A program made the translations under genes and the position numbers. This document shows positions 23,481-34,442 of a DNA stretch of 64,000 nucleotides, piece after piece. Origin of the DNA: Diplolepis rosae. Its lineage: Eukaryota > Arthropoda > Insecta > Hymenoptera > Diplolepididae. Every line of letters starts with the position of its first letter. Position 1 is the first letter of the stretch. The DNA lies in the NCBI GenBank assembly GCA_030998225.1, contig JAPYXD010000412.1, positions 434,001-498,000 of the forward strand, in the 5' to 3' direction. Under the pieces are notes generated by a model. That model was not told the DNA's origin, did not search any database, and was given only the letters and a program-made list of their open reading frames with translations.

Positions 23481-23560
23481 AGACTAGTGGCATTAGTTGT
23501 AGGACTTAGGTGCATTAAAAGTCATAGGTCGTAGGTTCAATTCTCTCTCGGTCTGACCCA
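23481..23560 (+). repeat. tRNA-derived SINE head
   Basis: An A box, TGGCATTAGTTG (23488-23499), and a B box, GGTTCAATTCT (23534-23544), stand 46 bases apart, the spacing of the internal RNA polymerase III promoter in tRNAs. The cloverleaf does not fold well, so this is a SINE or tRNA pseudogene rather than a tRNA. Confidence 0.5.
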
Positions 23561-24052
23561 TTTAGTTAGGTTTTGTCGGCTAAAATGTTTGGCAGTCGAC
23601 AAATAAATGAAAGCAATCGACAAGGATCATTGATTCATTGATTATACTTTCTAAGTCCTACCGTAGACGAAATATGAGAATGCTCGAAGATGAAACGTAC
23701 CCATCGTAGATGGTAAAAATTTGTCTCAATGTTTCCATTTCCACGACAGACAGTAAGTAAAGATTGACTTGATAAATTTTACTATTATGATAAGATTCTT
23801 TTACAACTTTTTCCAATAGATCTGGTTTACTCTCTAAAATGGTACTACTTCTCACGAAACGTAATACATTTAGTCATCAAAATTCCTTCCGAGTATCTGA
23901 TTGAATTTCAGCAAGTCGCTTGCCGATTGGTGGCTTCGGGGTGGATTTGCTGAATTTTAGTATATTGTATACTAATATAATGTAGAGTTTCTCCTGTTTT
24001 TTTTTTTTTTAAGAAAATGCAACTTTATTTTAAAAAAATGGTTACAAATGAA
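23561..24052. other. Gene-free stretch
   Basis: Probably the body of the SINE plus the end of the mariner remnant: gctgaattttagtatattg near 23949 resembles gaattttagcaagt motifs at ~26412 and ~26472. A poly-T tract is at ~23998-24011. Confidence 0.4.
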
Positions 24053-24290
24053 TCATTCAAAGTATTTCCCATCGTTAGCTACAACTTTTGCCCATCTTTC
24101 TGGTAGAGCTCGAATACCTTTACGGTAAAAATGTTCATCTTTCAAGGCTATCCACGAATCAAGCCATTTTTCGATGTCTTCATATGAGCGGAACTGCCGA
24201 TCAACCAGACTATGTGCCATCGACCGGAAAAAGTAATAATCGGACGGCGCAATATCTGGGGAATATAGCGGGTGGAGTAGGATTTCCTAT
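24053..24290 (-). pseudogene. Mariner transposase C-terminal fragment
   Basis: On the minus strand, with frameshifts, it encodes the third catalytic Asp region (APSDYYFFRSMAHSL) and the C-terminal signature ALPERWAKVVANDGKYFE, ending at TGA 24055-24053. It belongs with the N-terminal part at 25340-25831 on the same strand; about 1 kb of foreign sequence separates them. Confidence 0.85.
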
Positions 24291-24324
24291 TTGTGTGTTT
24301 TCAGGTACACTAATACCGTTGAAC

Positions 24325-24394
24325 CATCGAAGGTTTCTCGTTTTAAGTTAGGATCAAGTGATCTTCGCTTAGGGATGAGGATAAGTCAGTAATA
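24325..24394 (+). repeat. 70-bp repeat shared with the solo LTR at 26.6 kb
   Basis: ttttaagttaggatcaagtg and cgcttagggatgaggataag match 26590-26660 almost exactly, so this is a fragment of the same LTR, lying at the left edge of the material inserted in the mariner. Confidence 0.75.
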
Positions 24395-24451
24395 CAGCAC
24401 GTGAGGAGTTAAAAACAAATTCAAGATTTTTTCAAATTCTCTACCTCAGCT

Positions 24452-25254
24452 TCAACTTTTTGCATGACCTAGGAAATTTTTTTTCAAAATCTGAAAATTA
24501 TACGATATAAAGTTTAAAATCTTATCTTTAATTTGAGCCAAGAAAACTTGAATAATATTCATGGGTACCCGAGATACGATTAAAAATGTTCAATCGTATC
24601 TAAGTTGAATTTTAATCGACGATCGTGTTTCTCGCCCAGTTTGTTGCTCGCCTCCTTCGTTGAGGCAGGACCGAATAGGCCACGCACAAAGGTGGCGCTT
24701 AAGTGGAGCTCTCTTATATGTATTTTTGATTCTGTTCATTAGTAATTTTTATTTCTAATTATTCTAAATTTAAAAAAGTAGTTATTGTTATTTGTGATTA
24801 TTAAAAGTTATTTAAATCCCATATTATCCCCATATTAACGAATAGAACAATGATATTTAAACATTTTTTATTTCTTAAAATTCTTATAAACTAGAACATT
24901 AATACAAATTTTAATAGTCATTGTAAATAACAACTAAGAATGAAAGGAAAGGAAATAAAGGAAACACGTGCTTGGATCAAAGAACATATAAGAGAGCTCC
25001 ACTTAAGCACCACCTTTGTGCGTGGCCTATTCGGTCCTGCCTCAACGAAGGAGGCGAGCAACAAATCGGCCGAGAGCCGTGATCGTCGATTAAAATCCAA
25101 CTCAGATACGATTGAACATTTTTAATCGTATCTCGGGTACCCATGAATGTTTTTCAAGTTTTCTTGGCTTAAATTAAAGATAAGATTTTAGACTTTATGT
25201 CGTATAATTTTCAGATTTTGAAAAAAAATTTCCTAAGTCATGCAAAAAGTTGAA
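24452..25254. mobile_element. Foldback element splitting a mariner
   Basis: Arms of about 270 bp (24452-24722 and 24982-25254) are inverted repeats, including aggaccgaataggccacgc against its complement near 25026-25045, and gagctctcttatatg against catataagagagctc. The ~260-bp spacer is AT-rich. No coding sequence. Confidence 0.85.
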
Positions 25255-25339
25255 AAAATATTTGTTTAGCATCACTAGACGTGGAATTTCATAAGCTTTC
25301 CAACTGTTTTTAAAAAAATGCTCTATATCTTTTTTTAAC

Positions 25340-25831
25340 CGAGATAACGTGGTTCAAAGTCAGCAATGATTTTTAATAGCGATGTCAAGCACCGTGCGCA
25401 CAATTTCCGACGGCAGTTTAGGTTTTAACGAGTTTGGCAACGCGAGGCTGAGCGTTGTCATGCTGTGGAATAACTTTTTCGTGCCTCTGCTCGTATTGTG
25501 GCCGTTTTCGCGCAGTGCTCGGCTAAAATGCATCAATTGCGTTCGATATCGTTTCCCAGTGATGGTGTCGTTCGGTTTCAACAGCTCATAATAAATATGT
25601 AACATCGGCGCCTTCGAAGGTTTTTGGCCTTCCTTCACGGGGACGGTCGACAACATCGAAATCACCGTCTTTGAAACGACGGAAGCAATCACGGCACGTT
25701 GTTCCACTTAGAGCAGCATCTCCGTAAACTTTTTGGAGCTCTCGATGCGTTTCAGCCGCCGTTTTCTTCGAATGAAAGAAGAAAATCAACACTTCCCGCA
25801 AATGACGATTAATTGGCAAAAAAACGGACAT
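25340..25831 (-). pseudogene. Mariner transposase N-terminal and central fragment
   Basis: From Met 25831 the minus strand encodes the DNA-binding N-terminus (FFHSKKTAAETHRELQKVYG, FRRFKDGDFDVVDRPREGRP), then frameshifts into the central region with YYELLKPNDTITGKRYRTQL. The region with the second catalytic Asp is only recognisable with further shifts, and the rest is displaced to 24053-24290. The DNA-binding part resembles cecropia/irritans-type mariners. Inactive. Confidence 0.88.
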
Positions 25832-26280
25832 TTTCACACAACCAAAAGTATATGACGCCAAAACAAAATCACTAATGTGTCAAAACGGCTTGTTTACCAT
25901 ATGTCAAAGCTTAGTTCATGACGTTTTGGATAGGTCAAAATCGACCAGCACTTACTGCTGGAGCCATCTATTGACAAGCAGCGGGAACTTAGTTGCGCAC
26001 CTAATAGCAGTAGACTTTCCGGATTTTAGAACAAATTTATTTGTTATTAAGTTATTAAGAACAAAATTCTAAATCTTAGAAGATGGCTTACTGGTGTTGA
26101 GGAAGTGCTCTACTGGATTTTAGCAAGTGGTCTGCTAGATTTTAGCATATTTATTTCGTGTTCAATAAATGAAAAAATTTTCGTGTACACTTATTCGTTT
26201 TTTCTTTTTTTTACCTATTATACATTTTTATAATTTTCGCCGGTGGATTATTACATAATTTAATTCTTAAAAAACCTAAT
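25832..26280. other. Gene-free stretch
   Basis: Probably the 5' noncoding end of the reverse-strand mariner followed by AT-rich sequence. No gene. Confidence 0.45.
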
Positions 26281-26284
26281 CGCC

Positions 26285-26350
26285 CTCGCTGGGACTTGAA
26301 CCTTAGACCCTGACATGACACGCTCGCATCTTAACCACTTCGCTAGTCTT
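26285..26350 (-). repeat. tRNA-derived SINE head (minus strand)
   Basis: On the minus strand an A box, TAGCGAAGTGGTTAA (26345-26331), is followed by a consensus-perfect B box, GGTTCAAGTCC (26302-26292). The spacing fits a tRNA-like pol III promoter. No complete cloverleaf with CCA-compatible acceptor was found. Confidence 0.55.
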
Positions 26351-26559
26351 CACTTAAAATACCGGTTCTTATAAAAAAATATAAACCAGGAATAAGCGTA
26401 CTGAAGATATTCTGAATTTTAGCAAGTCATTTACTGAATACAAGTATGAGCCATGCTCATAGTGAAGCCATATTCTGAATTTTAGCAAGTGACTGAAAAT
26501 CAGAGAAAGTTTTGTTATATTCCTGGCACGATGTAATTGACTTTCAATTTTAAAACGTA

Positions 26560-27108
26560 TGTTACGTCACAACTAGGTTAATACTTACTTTGATCGAAGG
26601 TTCCTCGTTTTAAGTTAGGATCAAGTGATCTTCGCTTAGGGATGAGGATAAGTCAGTAAACGACACAACGATTAGCAAAGTAAGACAAATTGAATTTATT
26701 TGAATTATAATGTTAATTAATATTATAAAATTATATTCATATTATATTTACTATTCTTTTGGACACTGAGTCTAAGATCCTTCCAAGCATTGTAAAATGG
26801 ACCATGGTGAATTTATGACTTTGATTGACTGCACTAAACGGGTATTTCACGCTGTGAATCCTTTCAAGTTTTTAGAAATTTGCCGCACTTATTTCTGCTC
26901 ACAAGACTAACTTTACCCGTGGCGGTGTGTCCTTTTTATATTATATTTTTTGGTGACGTCACGCATTGCGCAGTATCCCGCTGTGTGTGACGTAGTTATA
27001 CCTCTCTTTTCAATAGGTGGTTTTCTCTCTCTTTAGTGATTTCCTCAGATTTTTCTCTAGGCCTAGCCTGTGCCTATAGTACATTCCAATACGTCGCGGG
27101 ACGTGACA
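26560..27108 (-). repeat. Solo LTR candidate
   Basis: On the minus strand it begins TGTCACGTCCCGCGACG and ends GTGACGTAACA, giving TGT...ACA ends. It has a strong TATA box, TATAAAAAGG, at 26940-26931 on the same strand. No internal retroelement sequence adjoins it and no clear target duplication was found. A 70-bp piece also occurs at 24325-24394. Confidence 0.5.
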
Positions 27109-27584
27109 TTATTATATTTAATTATCAAAACCCATTATAAACACACACAATATATTTACAGTTTATTTTAGTGGGAAGTTATTAATTTGATCCTAATAGA
27201 TTGAAGTTAACGCTCCTGCACGGGAAATTTTAGTTATCGACACTTTCTTTAATTGTCATTGAATTTTGGATATGACTAGTGAAAGAAAATTTCAACAACT
27301 TTTTAAGGAGCTTTCATTGAAAGGTGTACAGAATAATTGAAATCGTCAATGAATTTTTTTACAATTTCGTTCCTATCCGAAAGTCGATGAAATGTGACTA
27401 CAATAAGAATTTCTATTCCCATTCCATCTGAATCTTTCGTTACTTTCAAGGAATTAAAACTACAATCATTTTTGTGAGATAATAGTAATTTTGCTCATCT
27501 AACACTTTTATGACAAATCCTGATTTAGTCTAACAGTTTATATAATTTATTTTGAACTTTGACATAATCTAGTTATATAGACAG
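27109..27584. other. Gene-free AT-rich stretch
   Basis: No gene, repeat boundary or RNA element was recognised. Confidence 0.5.
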
Positions 27585-27717
27585 ACAGACACTTTAGTAA
27601 AAATCACTTTTTCTGACTCAGGGGGTCTCAAAACATAAAAATTTATTGAAAATTTCGAAAGCCATTTTTCACATAAAACTAATACCTTCTCAGCTATGAT
27701 GAGAATGTAAAAATTTA
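27585..27717 (-). repeat. Dispersed repeat, copy 2
   Basis: Reverse-complement counterpart of 3957-4099, with the cagacagac microsatellite at its left end and the ctcatcat-like block at its right end. Confidence 0.7.
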
Positions 27718-27835
27718 TTTTGCGAGTGTAAAGTTTGATACCGGAGCAAAGCTAGGGCAACAGCTACACGAGTAAAATTAATGATTTTCCCGCGTCGCAC
27801 ACGATTTTTTTTCTACTAGGGGGTCAGAAAATGGA

Positions 27836-28198
27836 TTTGTGTCCAAGCGGGCGGAAAAAGTCGCATTGCATGCTTGCGCATAGAGCGGCATGTAGCCAAT
27901 TGCGCCTCGGCGACGTAATTGGGCGAAATGTTCACACCGCCCGCTTCACCAGGCGAAATGTTCATACCAGCCGACACTTGACTGTCCGCGGCCAACTACG
28001 CGCTCGCACGCAATGCGACTTTTTCCACCAATTTGGACACAAAACGTCGTGTGTGCCTCAAGCGACATGGTGGCGATGTGACTCGTGTGAATACCGGCCT
28101 CGCTACGCTCAGGCGGATACACTTCACACTCGTCACAATCGCCACCATGCCGTCCTTGGTAGACAATCTACTATTGTTTGCCCCGCACGGGGCAATAA
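27836..28198. repeat. GC-rich cluster of three palindromes
   Basis: First: TTTGTGTCCAA (27836-27846) with TTGGACACAAA (28033-28043), and ggaaaaagtcgcattgc (27853-27869) with its perfect 17-bp complement (28010-28026). Second: CATGGTGGCGAT (28066-28077) with its complement at 28138-28149, continued inward by GTGTGA/TCACAC. Third: TTGCCCCG and CGGGGCAA around a 2-nt loop (~28179-28196). The open frame 27831-28220 runs across them and is not credible as a gene. Confidence 0.75.
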
Positions 28199-28624
28199 AA
28201 TCCACTTTATGACCCACTAGTGGAAAAAATATTAAAAATCTACACAGGATTTGGATTTCACATAAATTTTTTAAGAACAATAATAATTTAGAATTCACAA
28301 TTGTAAAATCCATATTTTGAAAATGCACAACACAGAAAATGAAAGAACTTCGTTTTAAATTTTTTTACACAAGTCCTTTTTGATAATAACGCAATTTTTA
28401 ATGTACATTTCAAAATTTAGTTGCATTAAAGTTCATACGTAGTTATAGTAAAATTGTATACTATATATTAATTATATTATAATATATTATATATATTAAT
28501 AATTATAATTACAATAATTATTTGATTATATCGATTTTTTAAAAATATTTTATGAATAATTTATGAAAAAAGATGATTTATTTTTTGGAATTTGAATTTT
28601 AAAAAAAAACTTACAGATATTTTT
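28199..28624. other. Gene-free AT-rich stretch
   Basis: No supported feature; includes a run of TATA/TAAT dinucleotide-like sequence near 28455-28520. Confidence 0.5.
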
Positions 28625-29027
28625 TCAAAAGTATGGTTTTATTAGAAAGATTGAACTTTTCCATTTATAAGAATGAAACATAACATCATTCAAATGACTG
28701 TCACGGCTGGCATTACAGTACCACATTCGACCAACCCAATTTTTTAGTACATTTTCGATTGTTTGGGCTTCAATCCCATGAATGGCAACTTTGATTTCGT
28801 GTTTCAAGGCCTCAATCGTCTCTGGGTGGTTAGCGTACAACTTATCCTTAACGGCTCCCCAAAAAAAATAGTCTGAGAGGGTCAAATCACAGCTCCGAGG
28901 CGGCCAATTGACATCAGAATTTCGGCTGATACTTCGGTTTTCGGAAACGTTGCGCAAAAGATGGATTGTTACGTTGGTTGTGTGGCAAGTGGCCCCGTCC
29001 TATTGAAACAAAATGTCGTTCATGTTG
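28625..29027 (-). pseudogene. DD41D-type Tc1/mariner transposase, C-terminal part
   Basis: The minus strand encodes the second-Asp motif DGATCHT, then 41 residues later the third-Asp motif SDYFFWG, followed by the C-terminal HPETIEALKHEI and SHLNDVMFHS signatures. The spacing fits the DD41D (rosa-like) branch of the IS630-Tc1-mariner group. A TAG stop replaces a Gln just before DGATCHT. The gene is cut at 29027 by the LTR retroelement and resumes at 37350. Confidence 0.85.
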
Positions 29028-29202
29028 TGTTATGCCTAACGGTAAGATACCCCTTCTATTTGAACTCGAGGCCTATATAATGTAGAGCGCATGGCCCGCT
29101 TCTCAGTTCTTGTCCGACCAATAAAGTTATAAACACTGAGCTTTCTAAACAAACGACTCAGCCTTATTCTTGAAACCTCATTCTTCGTTATTACGCATAA
29201 CA
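29028..29202 (+). repeat. 5' LTR of the env-bearing retroelement
   Basis: 175 bp, beginning TGTTATGCC and ending GCATAACA (8-bp terminal inverted repeat). Contains TATATAA at ~29074 and AATAAA at ~29130, the expected promoter and polyadenylation signals. Confidence 0.93.
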
Positions 29203-29207
29203 TTTTT

Positions 29208-29225
29208 TGGCGATCCTGCCTGGAT
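29208..29225 (+). other. Putative primer-binding site
   Basis: tggcgatcctgcctggat starts five bases after the LTR with TGG, the complement of a tRNA CCA end. The tRNA was not identified with confidence. Confidence 0.45.
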
Positions 29226-30128
29226 CCGCTAAGTTTTCTCGGTTCTCAAAATTCTACGGAATAGATTAATTAGAACCATATAGAAACGCGGACGGCACTG
29301 AGAAAAGAAACTGGATTCTACGGACCAGAAGCAAGTAAGAATCTTACGAGATTCATTAAGGCAAGAACTCCGGACTTCACTACGGTAAGCCCGAAAGAAA
29401 ATAAAATAAAAGTGAATTAGTATTTATCTGAATATAATTAGGCGCTCAAAATAGTAGGCCCTATACTACGTAAATTCAGATTAAAGAACATTCAAATTGG
29501 AACGAGTCCCGCAAGCAGGCGGAAGTGGTACGTCACATAGACGGTAAGAACCTAAGAAGAATTGGACCAGGTTGACCAACTCCCATAACGTGCAAGCAGC
29601 AGAGTGGTTGATACGTCATCGCTTGAGAAAGTCGCAGCGGAGTCCACGGAATCCAGAGACCCTGAATCTCAGCTGTTAGCGGAAGCGAGAAACCGTAAGT
29701 ATAAAAAATATATATGAATCTAAGTATTGTAACTTCGCGACTTGAAGCGATCTCAGGCCATTGAGTATAAGTCCTCCTTACGTTCGCTGAACGGCGACTG
29801 TATTACATTACAGGCGAGGCTAAGTAGTGGTGAGATCGGGTCGACTATACTCCTGGTGTTCCAGAGCACTAGTCGTTCCTCAATAAAACAAATACACTAC
29901 TATTAAAATCTAAGGAAATGCAATAGGCGATTGCTTCGAATTTTATAGTATTAAAAAACCGAAACATTTAATATTGTAACGCGACACATCCACTCTTTAC
30001 GCAAACCATCATCAAAATAGGGAAAATAGGTGAAAATAGGCACACCGGCGTTTTAAAAATATCAAAACGGTACTTTGTACCAGATCGACTCGTCACTTTC
30101 TATAAACCTTCCATCCGTGACAGCTCCA
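29226..30128 (+). other. Leader region of the env-bearing retroelement
   Basis: About 900 bp of untranslated leader between the primer-binding region and the gag start; no open frame with recognisable content. Packaging signals would be expected here but cannot be pointed to. Confidence 0.6.
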
Positions 30129-31221
30129 ATGTCTAGAGTTCATTCGCCCGTCCGGGTCAACCCCCCCTCCCACACCAAGGAAGAAATGTTAGGACGAATG
30201 CTCGCCCAAATGGAATCTCTCACCCTCTCTTTCAATATGCTTAAAAGAGAAAACGACAACAGAATAGAAGAGATCTCTAAGCTGACAGTGAAAGTAGGTT
30301 GCTCGGGAGAAGTGGAAACCGACAGGGAAACGACACAACGCCTAGAGGTGACCAATGACTCTTCGTCCGAAGAAGAGCGAGGAGACAAGCAAGCACAAGA
30401 AAATTTACGACTCAGAAATAAGAACATCAACACACAGCCTTCCGTACGATTCCCCGTCCCCTCAGCACCACACATCATCGAAGAGGAAAGAATCAACGCA
30501 AAGACCGCGATTGAAACTATACGAGGGATCAACGGACAAGACGATATAGGAATAGAAGATTTCATTAAAACTGTAAAGAAAGCAAAATCGAGATGTTCAC
30601 AACCTAATTTACTACTGGATTTAATTATGGCAAATAAAATTACTGGCTTCGCAGAAAAAGCAAAAAGATATCTACAAATAAATTCATACGAAGATTTATA
30701 TGATGCACTAAGACAAAATTTAAAATCATCAAATTCAATTTTAGCTTTAAAATCAAAACTAGAGAGTTGTAAATAAGGAGCAACTAAGGCTGTCCAAACT
30801 TTTACACTTACATTCAGACAGATTATAAACGAAATCAATTACGCTGCACAGGCACAGCATATCAATCCTACCTAGGCCGCAACCACCATCACGACCTAAC
30901 GCCGACACTAATGGAATACAAAAACCCAATCATTCACTACCACTGGAAGACAGGGTAAGAATGAATTGTTATAAATGTGGTAAAACAGGTCATTTTGCAA
31001 ATCAATGTCACATTAGGCAGGGTTTTCAACCTGGCCAGAACGTCAAATGACCCCCACAACCAATAAGAATGCTGCACGAGGAAAGCACGGATGCAATAGA
31101 AATGACACCGGAAGAAGTACAAGAACAAATAGATTTCGAGGACTCAGACGAGTTTCTGCCGTATGCGGAAGACTCATATCTATTAGAGCAAGAAGAAGAA
31201 CAGGAATTTACCGACTTCTAG
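30129..31221 (+). pseudogene. gag: gag (capsid/nucleocapsid) of the retroelement, disrupted
   Basis: The first true ATG is 30129 (upstream frame opens only with TTG). The N-terminal part is charged with a capsid-like stretch; it stops at TAA 30774-30776, another stop follows, and the frame shifts before 30961. There a single CCHC zinc knuckle is encoded (C-x2-C-x4-H-x4-C, 30964-31005). The knuckle frame meets TGA 31048-31050 and then continues as an acidic tail to TAG 31219-31221. That tail overlaps the start of the protease in the -1 frame, the arrangement used for -1 frameshifting in errantiviruses. Confidence 0.82.
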
Positions 31222-32778
31222 TCGACTCTGGAGCAGCAATCAACCTGATAAAAGAAAAAATCCTAGACGAACGAGACATTAGACAAAAAATCTTTAAAAA
31301 ATTTGTTATGGGACGGGACGAACACGTTGAAAGTGAAACCGTAAAATTTAACTTTTTCAATAAAGAACACATATTTCATATTATCCCCAACGATTTTTCC
31401 CTACCGGAAGATGGAATTATCGGACTCAAATTTTTCTCGAAACATGACCGATATGCAATTACATCAGATTTTTTAGTTTTGGATAAAAAGAAATTACCGT
31501 TACAGGTAGATGGAGATTTTATACCGGCAAAAACATCAAAAATATTTAGAATCCCAGCGGCAGGAGACGATCAAGATGTATTAATAATCGATCAAGACAC
31601 AATACCGGACGGGATATATAAAATTAAGGACGGAATTATAAAAGTACCCATTCAAAATCACTCAACGAAACCAGCAGAAATACCAAAAAGAATTAAATAT
31701 GAAGAAATTTATACTATGTGTTCCCGAGACGTGAACTTTCCAAAAAGGGATGAATCATGGCAACGATTACAAGAAATTCTTAAATTATCAAAATTGGAAC
31801 ATTTGAAACCAGAACAAAAGGAATTTATTAAAAAGATAATAAGAAAATATCAAGAAGTTTTTTCACTTGACACTGAACTTTTACCATGTACAATTCTAAC
31901 GGAACACGAAATTGTACTTAAAACTGGAAAAATCATTAATTTACGGTCACACAGATTACCCGAAAAACACAAAGAATTTGCATTACAAGGAACGCAGAAA
32001 CTTTTGAAAAAAGGAATCATTAGAGAATCCCAATCACCGTTTAACTCTCCATTATGGATAGTACCTAAAAAAGGAGATAAGTTGAGAATGGTCATAGACT
32101 ATCGAAAAATTTATGAAGACACAGACCAGGATGCTTATCCCTTGCCCGTGATAGACGATATCCTTGATCAATTAGGCAAAGCAAAATTCTTTTCTGTCTT
32201 TGACTTATCAGCGGGTTTTCACCAGATCCCGATGAAGGAAAAAGACAAAAAATATACAGCTTTCTCCACTTCACAAGGACACTTTGAGTATAATCGAATG
32301 CCTTCTAAATTAAAGAACGCACCTGCAACCTTCCAGCGAATGATGGACAATGCATTCCGCGGATTAATTGGTAACAAATGTTTCGCTTACATTGACGATA
32401 TAGTTATCTTCGGAGAAACTATCCAACAACATAATCAAAATATGGAAGACGTTTTGCAAAGAATCAAACAACTTGGACTACGTTTAGAACCCAGTAAATG
32501 TGATTACTTGAAACCTGAATTAGAGTACTTAGGACACATAATAACCAAAGAAGGTGTGAAACCTAACCCAGAAAAGTTAAGCGCGATCAAAAACTTTAAA
32601 GAACTGAAAATCGTGAAGGACGTGCAATCCTTCCTAGGACTATCTGGTTATTATAGAAAATTGATAAAAAACTTTTCAAGCATTGCAAGACCACTCACTA
32701 AGCTAACTCGAAAAGACGCAATATTTGACTGGACATTAAACTGCGAAATAGCATTCTACGACTTGAAAAATGCATTAA
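31047..32778 (+). pseudogene. pol: pol part 1: protease and reverse transcriptase
   Basis: The open frame starts at 31047, but the first ~57 residues overlap the gag tail and look like a shadow; real pol begins near the aspartic protease motif LLVDSGAA (catalytic Asp codon 31224). The reverse transcriptase follows: fingers and palm motifs with FDLSAGFHQIPM and the active-site YIDDIV at about residues 448-453 (32388-32405), then the thumb/connection motif SFLGLSGYYRKLIKNFS. The gene is interrupted at the TTAA 32775-32778 by a MITE and continues in the same frame at 33538. Group: Metaviridae-like (Gypsy). Confidence 0.92.
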
Positions 32779-33533
32779 GGACGTTCTCTTGCCCGTAGAT
32801 GTGCTCATCCTACTCTATCATAGGTAGTGGGATTACTGTTAAGCTTTCTAACCGAATGAGTTGAGCACCGTTTATGCGCAAAAGTAACAAAATGTGTTTT
32901 TTACGTCGATTTGTGCGATTTGGTAACACCGCTTTCCTGTCTTTCTCATATCGAGTCGAAAGGGTCGAAAGCATATGGTGTGAGAGAGGTTATATTATGA
33001 GTTTATTGACAGTTTGTAAATACTAATAAGATGTCTAATACATTTCGCAACAAAAATGGATTTTTTATTTCACAAAAATCAGCTGCTCGTAAAAACAAAG
33101 CTCTGGAAGCAATGTCAAATGTAAGCGTACGCGCGCGCTGTTGATGCGGTGTTGCCAAGTTACCATATTTGCTTCAGCAAGCCGGCTAAGAATTTGTGTA
33201 ACTGCGAGTTTCAACAACGTATATCTTTAAAAGTAGTGCCGGTACACGTATTTTTTATGATGGCATATGATTCCTTATAATCTCTAGTATAATATACTAG
33301 TTTTCCAGAAAAATCTAAAGAAAATTGTGCTTTTAATGTAAAGAGAGGTATCGCGAAACTGAACTACGCCTATCTAACACGTGTTAAGAGATTCAACTTT
33401 AGAGCTTAATTTCTCGATTTTAAGTACCGGTCTTGATGCTAATCTTTTTACCGCTTTGTAGATCATGTTAAAAAGTACTTATTTACGAAGTTTGAAAGAA
33501 ATCTAAAGAAAAGTGATTTTCAAGAGAACGTCC
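32779..33533. mobile_element. 755-bp MITE with TTAA target duplication inside pol
   Basis: Flanked by TTAA on both sides (32775-32778 and 33534-33537). The ends are 13-bp perfect inverted repeats, GGACGTTCTCTTG and its complement. No open frame of note. TTAA duplication is the hallmark of piggyBac-type transposition, though the terminal bases differ from the common CCC start. Element plus one TTAA is 759 bp, a multiple of three, and the pol frame is identical on both sides. Confidence 0.93.
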
Positions 33534-33537
33534 TTAA

Positions 33538-34442
33538 TATCAGCACCAGTGTCAAGGTTTCCGAATTTTAAAGAACAATTCACCTCAACAACTGACGCCT
33601 CAAATCAAGGCTTAGGAGCAGTTCTCAGTCAAAATGGTCACCCATGCTTATTCATCTCAAGGACTCTCAACAAAGCCGAAGAAATATACAGTACCTTAGA
33701 AAAAGAGCGTTTAGCTATAGTATGTGCTATGAAGCGTTTGAGACAGTATCTCCTTGGTAACAAATTCAAAATCCAAACGGATCACAGAGCTTTGGTCTGG
33801 CTCCATAACGTCAAGGATCCTAGCTCAAGATTGCTACGATGGCGATTGAGAATGGAGGAATACGATTACGACATCGAATATGTAAAAGGAAAAGAAAACA
33901 AAATTGCAGACTGTTTATCCCGACTTTCCCCTATAACATCTGATATTTCAAAACAAGCAATGTGGGAAGCAGGAATATCCGATGAGGAAGATGGAACTGC
34001 GGAATTAAAAACTCAACCACAGAAAATCGAAATTTTCGGTACCCCAGTTATAACAGAAGATAGGGTACTAAAAGGAGAGGACAAGATCAATTTACCACCA
34101 AGAAGGATGAGAGAACCTTCGGAGGAAACAGAGAACGAATCTACAGAAGACATGACAATCGAAAAACTTGACATGCATACGGAATTTATAAATTGGAAAC
34201 TGCAACCCACCTTCGGCAAAGTTAAGACAAAACCTAACGCGATAGGAAAGTTATGGAAGGAAATAAAAAAGGAGGAAATGCCCGACTATGATGAAAAAGA
34301 TTGGCTCATAAAATTAAGTTGGATTATAGAGGAAATTAATAGCAAAAAATTAACCATCATAAGGCTTATTTTTGGAGAACCACTATTTACCCCACTGCCC
34401 CATCTACCCCACCATCGGCTTATGGCTCGGAATGGACAATGA
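33538..34442 (+). pseudogene. pol: pol part 2: RNase H and linker
   Basis: Continues the reverse-transcriptase frame. RNase H motifs are clear: TTDASNQGLGAVLSQ at the start, TLEKERLAIV, and DHRALVWL, ending in the conserved GKENKIADCLSR. A charged linker of about 150 residues follows. The frame runs out at 34442 in a scrambled stretch, and the downstream integrase is in the +1 frame, so a small indel lies between about 34370 and 34435. The HH half of the integrase zinc finger is not readable here. Confidence 0.9.

Noticed and set aside
27831..28220. 129-residue open frame
   Set aside because: Runs straight across three GC-rich palindromes; high GC alone explains the lack of stops. No domain or signal.
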